From contig JAITAE010000040.1 of assembly GCA_031284295.1 (NCBI GenBank), positions 1 to 7,141 on the forward strand: a DNA stretch of 7,141 nt, read 5' to 3'. Of the stretch, positions 4,407 to 7,141 are shown one piece after another. This DNA is from Spirochaetaceae bacterium (GTDB lineage: Bacteria; Spirochaetota; Spirochaetia; Treponematales; Breznakiellaceae). The position numbers and the translations under genes were made by a program. Below the pieces are notes generated by a model. That model did no database searches. It was not told the DNA's origin and saw only the letters and a list, made by a program, of their open reading frames with translations. Each line of letters starts with the position of its first letter. The first letter of the stretch is position 1.

Positions 4407-5624
4407 ATGCCATTACGTCATGTTTATTTGGATTACAACGCGACCACGCCGCTGCGCGGCGAGGTCCGTGACGCGATTATCGAGGATTTTGATATATACG
4501 GGAACGCTTCCAGTATGCACGAAGCTGGGCGGCTGGCCCGCGCGCGTGTTGAGGAGGCGCGGAGAGCTGTTGCCGCGCTGATAGGTTCCGCCGCCGGGAA
4601 TGTCATATTTACTTCGGGCGGCTCCGAATCGAACAATACGGTGTTTCAAACGATGCGCCGCCTCGCCAGCGCTCCAAACGGCGCCGTCCTTACGGAAGGA
4701 CGCGCCGGTATAATAACAACGGCGATTGAACATCCCTGTGTGCTGAATTCAGCGTCCTACCTCAAATCATTGGGGATGGATGTTACTTTTCTGCCTGTTG
4801 ACGAGTACGGCAAGATCAAGATGGATGCATACAGAGCCGCCCTAAACGACAATACCCTGTTTGTTTCGGTTATGATGGCGAACAACGAGATAGGCACGAT
4901 ACAGGACATCAAGGAGATTGTACGCTTGGCGAAGGAGGCCGGAGCGTGGACGCATACGGACGCTACGCAGGCCGTCGGAAAGATACCGCTCAATGTTGAC
5001 GAGCTTGGCGTTGATTACCTTACCATGTCGGCGCATAAAATCTACGGCCCAAAGGGAATAGGCGCGCTGTACTGCCGGAAAAAAGCGCCGCTCTACCCGC
5101 TGATTCACGGCGGGCACCAGGAAGGCGGCCAGCGTGCCGGTACCTACAACAACATCGGCATACTGGGTTTCGGCAAGGCGGCGGAGCTTGCGAAAAAAGA
5201 GCTTCCAGAATACGGCAAAAAGATAGCGGTGCTGCGGGACAAGCTGCGCGAGGGTTTGCTTGCCAATGTGCCTACGATAAAAATTAACGGACACCCGGTG
5301 GATATGCTGCCGAATACGCTTAACGTTTCGTTTCCCGGCGCGGAGGGCGAGTCGATTCTGCTTTCGATGGATTTGAAGGGTATAGAGGCCTCAACCGGTT
5401 CCGCCTGCGCGTCCGGCAGCCTTGATCCGTCCCACGTGCTGATGGCTATAGGCGTGTGGCCGGAGCTTGCCCACGGTTCGATACGCTTTAGCCTGGGCTG
5501 GGGCAACACGGAAGAAGACATAGACTATGTTATAGAAACCATACCGCCGATAATAGCGCGTTTACGCGCCATGTCAACGGTGGCCTGCTGTAACATAGGT
5601 TCGCTGTCAAAGGCTAACGAATAA
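4407..5624 (+). CDS. nifS: cysteine desulfurase, NifS type
   Basis: 405 residues. It is a PLP enzyme that takes sulfur from L-cysteine, giving alanine and an enzyme persulfide for Fe-S cluster and other sulfur pathways in the cytosol. The opening YLDYNATTPL, IYGNASSMH, TSGGSESNN (69-77), H109 in IEHP, H183 and D185 in HTDATQAVGK, PLP lysine K211 in SAHKIYGPKG, GGHQEGGQRAGT (235-246) and persulfide cysteine C334 in STGSACASGS are all in place. GGHQ and the DLKGIEASTGSAC/SHVL region fit the NifS branch of group I enzymes. A short tail after residue 390 contains adjacent C394-C395, which may be a lineage feature. GGAG ends 6 bases before the ATG. No scaffold gene (iscU, nifU) or nif gene adjoins, so a general Fe-S or tRNA sulfur role is as likely as nitrogen fixation. 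Confidence 0.93.
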   Translation: MPLRHVYLDYNATTPLRGEVRDAIIEDFDIYGNASSMHEAGRLARARVEEARRAVAALIGSAAGNVIFTSGGSESNNTVFQTMRRLASAPNGAVLTEGRAGIITTAIEHPCVLNSASYLKSLGMDVTFLPVDEYGKIKMDAYRAALNDNTLFVSVMMANNEIGTIQDIKEIVRLAKEAGAWTHTDATQAVGKIPLNVDELGVDYLTMSAHKIYGPKGIGALYCRKKAPLYPLIHGGHQEGGQRAGTYNNIGILGFGKAAELAKKELPEYGKKIAVLRDKLREGLLANVPTIKINGHPVDMLPNTLNVSFPGAEGESILLSMDLKGIEASTGSACASGSLDPSHVLMAIGVWPELAHGSIRFSLGWGNTEEDIDYVIETIPPIIARLRAMSTVACCNIGSLSKANE

Positions 5625-5682
5625 GCGGCGCTTTACGCGCATCACTTACAGTATCCTGAAATGCGCGTCCATTGTATTTCAC

Positions 5683-5712
5683 GCCGGCATTCATTTTGTG
5701 ATCAATGCCGGC
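5683..5712. terminator. hairpin between convergent genes
   Basis: GCCGGCATT (5683-5691) pairs perfectly with AATGCCGGC (5704-5712), 12-base loop, 58 bases past the nifS stop. It is the best hairpin in the 203 bases between the convergent nifS and FMN-lipoprotein genes and could end transcripts from either side. No T run follows directly. I see no gene in 5625-5827. Confidence 0.35.
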
Positions 5713-5827
5713 AAACTGGATTAATTCAAGTTTTCAGTCAGGCCGGAGTACCAGCCTTTCCTAATAATTTAAATCATAGCAAACCCGACACCATTTAAAC
5801 TGCCGCCGCCTATCCTGAACTTCCGGT

Positions 5828-6259
5828 TTAAGACCCGCCGGCAGCCTTTTTCAGCGCAAGCCCTGCCGCTTCGGTAAACTGGTTAAAGGCGACAGTCGCG
5901 CCGCTCACCGCGTCCACTTTTTTCAGGTCGCCCGTTTCGCGGAACGAGCTGGCGTACCGTTCCATCGCGCGGACGGCAAACTGAGCCTTGGTGTAATAGT
6001 CCAGATTGGAAATCTCGCCGTTCACCTTGCCGTAGTCCTCGTCCTTTAACGTGCCGTCTTTCTGGTGAATGATAAACTCGCAGTCCGCGACACTCCCGTC
6101 CTTTATCGTAACAGTAACCTCACCCCACGCGCCCATCTCGTCCGCGCCGCTTTTTCCGGTATACACACCGTCTCTGTACGACTTCTTTCCGCAGCCCGGC
6201 AACAACAAAGCCGCGGCTATCAGCAGAATCCAAAAACATTTACCGCTTATTCTATTCAT
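5828..6259 (-). CDS. FMN-binding domain lipoprotein
   Basis: 143 residues. The N-terminus is a lipoprotein signal peptide: MNRISGK, a hydrophobic stretch, and lipobox LLPGC with C23 as the lipidated residue, so the mature protein is membrane-anchored outside the cytoplasm. Residues about 28-137 form an FMN_bind-type domain: YRDGVYTGKSG, a beta segment GEVTVTIKDGSVADCEF, and KVDAVSGATVAFNQF near the end. DAVSGAT (116-122) matches the motif in which ApbE-type flavin transferases attach FMN to the last threonine, here T122. It probably passes electrons across the envelope surface; the partner is unknown. ATG 6257-6259 is chosen because GGAGG lies 7 bases upstream and the signal peptide starts there. 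It is second in a minus-strand operon, 19 bases after the ABC ATPase. No apbE is present in the window. Confidence 0.9.
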   Translation of the reverse strand: MNRISGKCFWILLIAAALLLPGCGKKSYRDGVYTGKSGADEMGAWGEVTVTIKDGSVADCEFIIHQKDGTLKDEDYGKVNGEISNLDYYTKAQFAVRAMERYASSFRETGDLKKVDAVSGATVAFNQFTEAAGLALKKAAGGS

Positions 6260-6266
6260 AATACTT

Positions 6267-6271
6267 CCTCC
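6267..6271 (-). promoter_or_regulatory. ribosome binding site of the FMN lipoprotein
   Basis: GGAGG on the minus strand, 7 bases before ATG 6257-6259. It favours this start over in-frame upstream codons and places the signal peptide at the N-terminus. Confidence 0.75.
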
Positions 6272-6278
6272 AAGCATT

Positions 6279-6950
<672 letters not shown>

Positions 6951-6999
6951 AATTCCTCCATGCTCCATAGTATAGAAGGGGTAAGCCGCGGCAACGAAA

Positions 7000-7051
7000 G
7001 CTGCCGGCCCCTCGCTCCACCCATTGTGGTTTAACCCGCCGGCAGCGGAGC
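7000..7051 (-). promoter_or_regulatory. structured leader of the ABC/FMN operon
   Basis: GCTGCCGGC (7000-7008) pairs perfectly with GCCGGCAGC (7038-7046). Inside the loop CCAC (7017-7020) pairs with GTGG (7026-7029); alternatively GCTCC (7014-7018) could pair with GGAGC (7047-7051) as a pseudoknot. It is 50-100 bases upstream of the ABC start. No known riboswitch is recognisable. The remaining bases to 7141 contain stops in all minus frames (7031, 7078, 7089, 7094) and no gene that I can support. Confidence 0.35.
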
Positions 7052-7126
7052 CATTGTCCTTGCCGTGCGCAGTACCTTCAATGATATTTTAACTCAAAGG
7101 GGGCGCTGTTTCCATACCTCCCCACC

Positions 7127-7138
7127 CCCACCAGTGGG
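7127..7138. repeat. short hairpin in a C-rich tract at the window edge
   Basis: CCCAC (7127-7131) pairs with GTGGG (7134-7138) over a two-base loop, at the end of a C-rich run (7117-7132) whose complement has runs of four and five G. The window ends 3 bases later, so its context is unknown. Confidence 0.3.
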
Positions 7139-7141
7139 TTT

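Overview
The window looks like chromosomal DNA from a spirochaete, most likely a Treponema-type organism. The main clue is a minus-strand cluster reading small zinc-ribbon protein, ribosomal protein S20, HU-family protein, apolipoprotein N-acyltransferase; I recall an S20/HU/Lnt neighbourhood from treponemes, but could not check this here. Other support comes from TTG starts, strong GGAGG ribosome sites and a lipoprotein-rich gene set. The taxon is an inference.

Left end (1-1264): an AT-rich, probably acquired segment. It opens with a run of short perfect palindromes lying in an open frame that stops at 118-120. A plus-strand gene follows (150-986). Its N-terminal half has a RelE/HigB-like fold and a helper module of the kind found at the front of certain UvrD-type helicases, but it has no helicase. 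Next come a 20-bp perfect hairpin (1003-1045) and a G-quadruplex motif (1172-1191).

Centre (1265-3830, minus strand): a compact housekeeping operon, transcribed zinc-ribbon protein > rpsT > hup > lnt with gaps of 13-33 bases. It combines translation, nucleoid organisation and lipoprotein maturation.

Intergenic region (3831-4406): nearly 580 bases without a credible gene but dense in structure. It holds several palindromes, two of them close copies of one core, a perfect TATAAT about 95 bases ahead of a strong rho-independent terminator (a possible small RNA), further hairpins, and a good sigma70-type promoter for the next gene.

Right part: nifS-type cysteine desulfurase on the plus strand (4407-5624). 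It converges on a minus-strand operon of an ABC ATPase (6279-6950) followed by an FMN-binding lipoprotein (5828-6259) carrying a likely covalent-flavin site. The membrane permease expected with this ATPase is not in the window. Lnt made upstream would complete acylation of the lipoprotein, and NifS would supply sulfur for Fe-S clusters. Apart from the first gene and the structured intergenic DNA, the content is ordinary core genome. I found no CRISPR array, tRNA, rRNA or complete insertion sequence.
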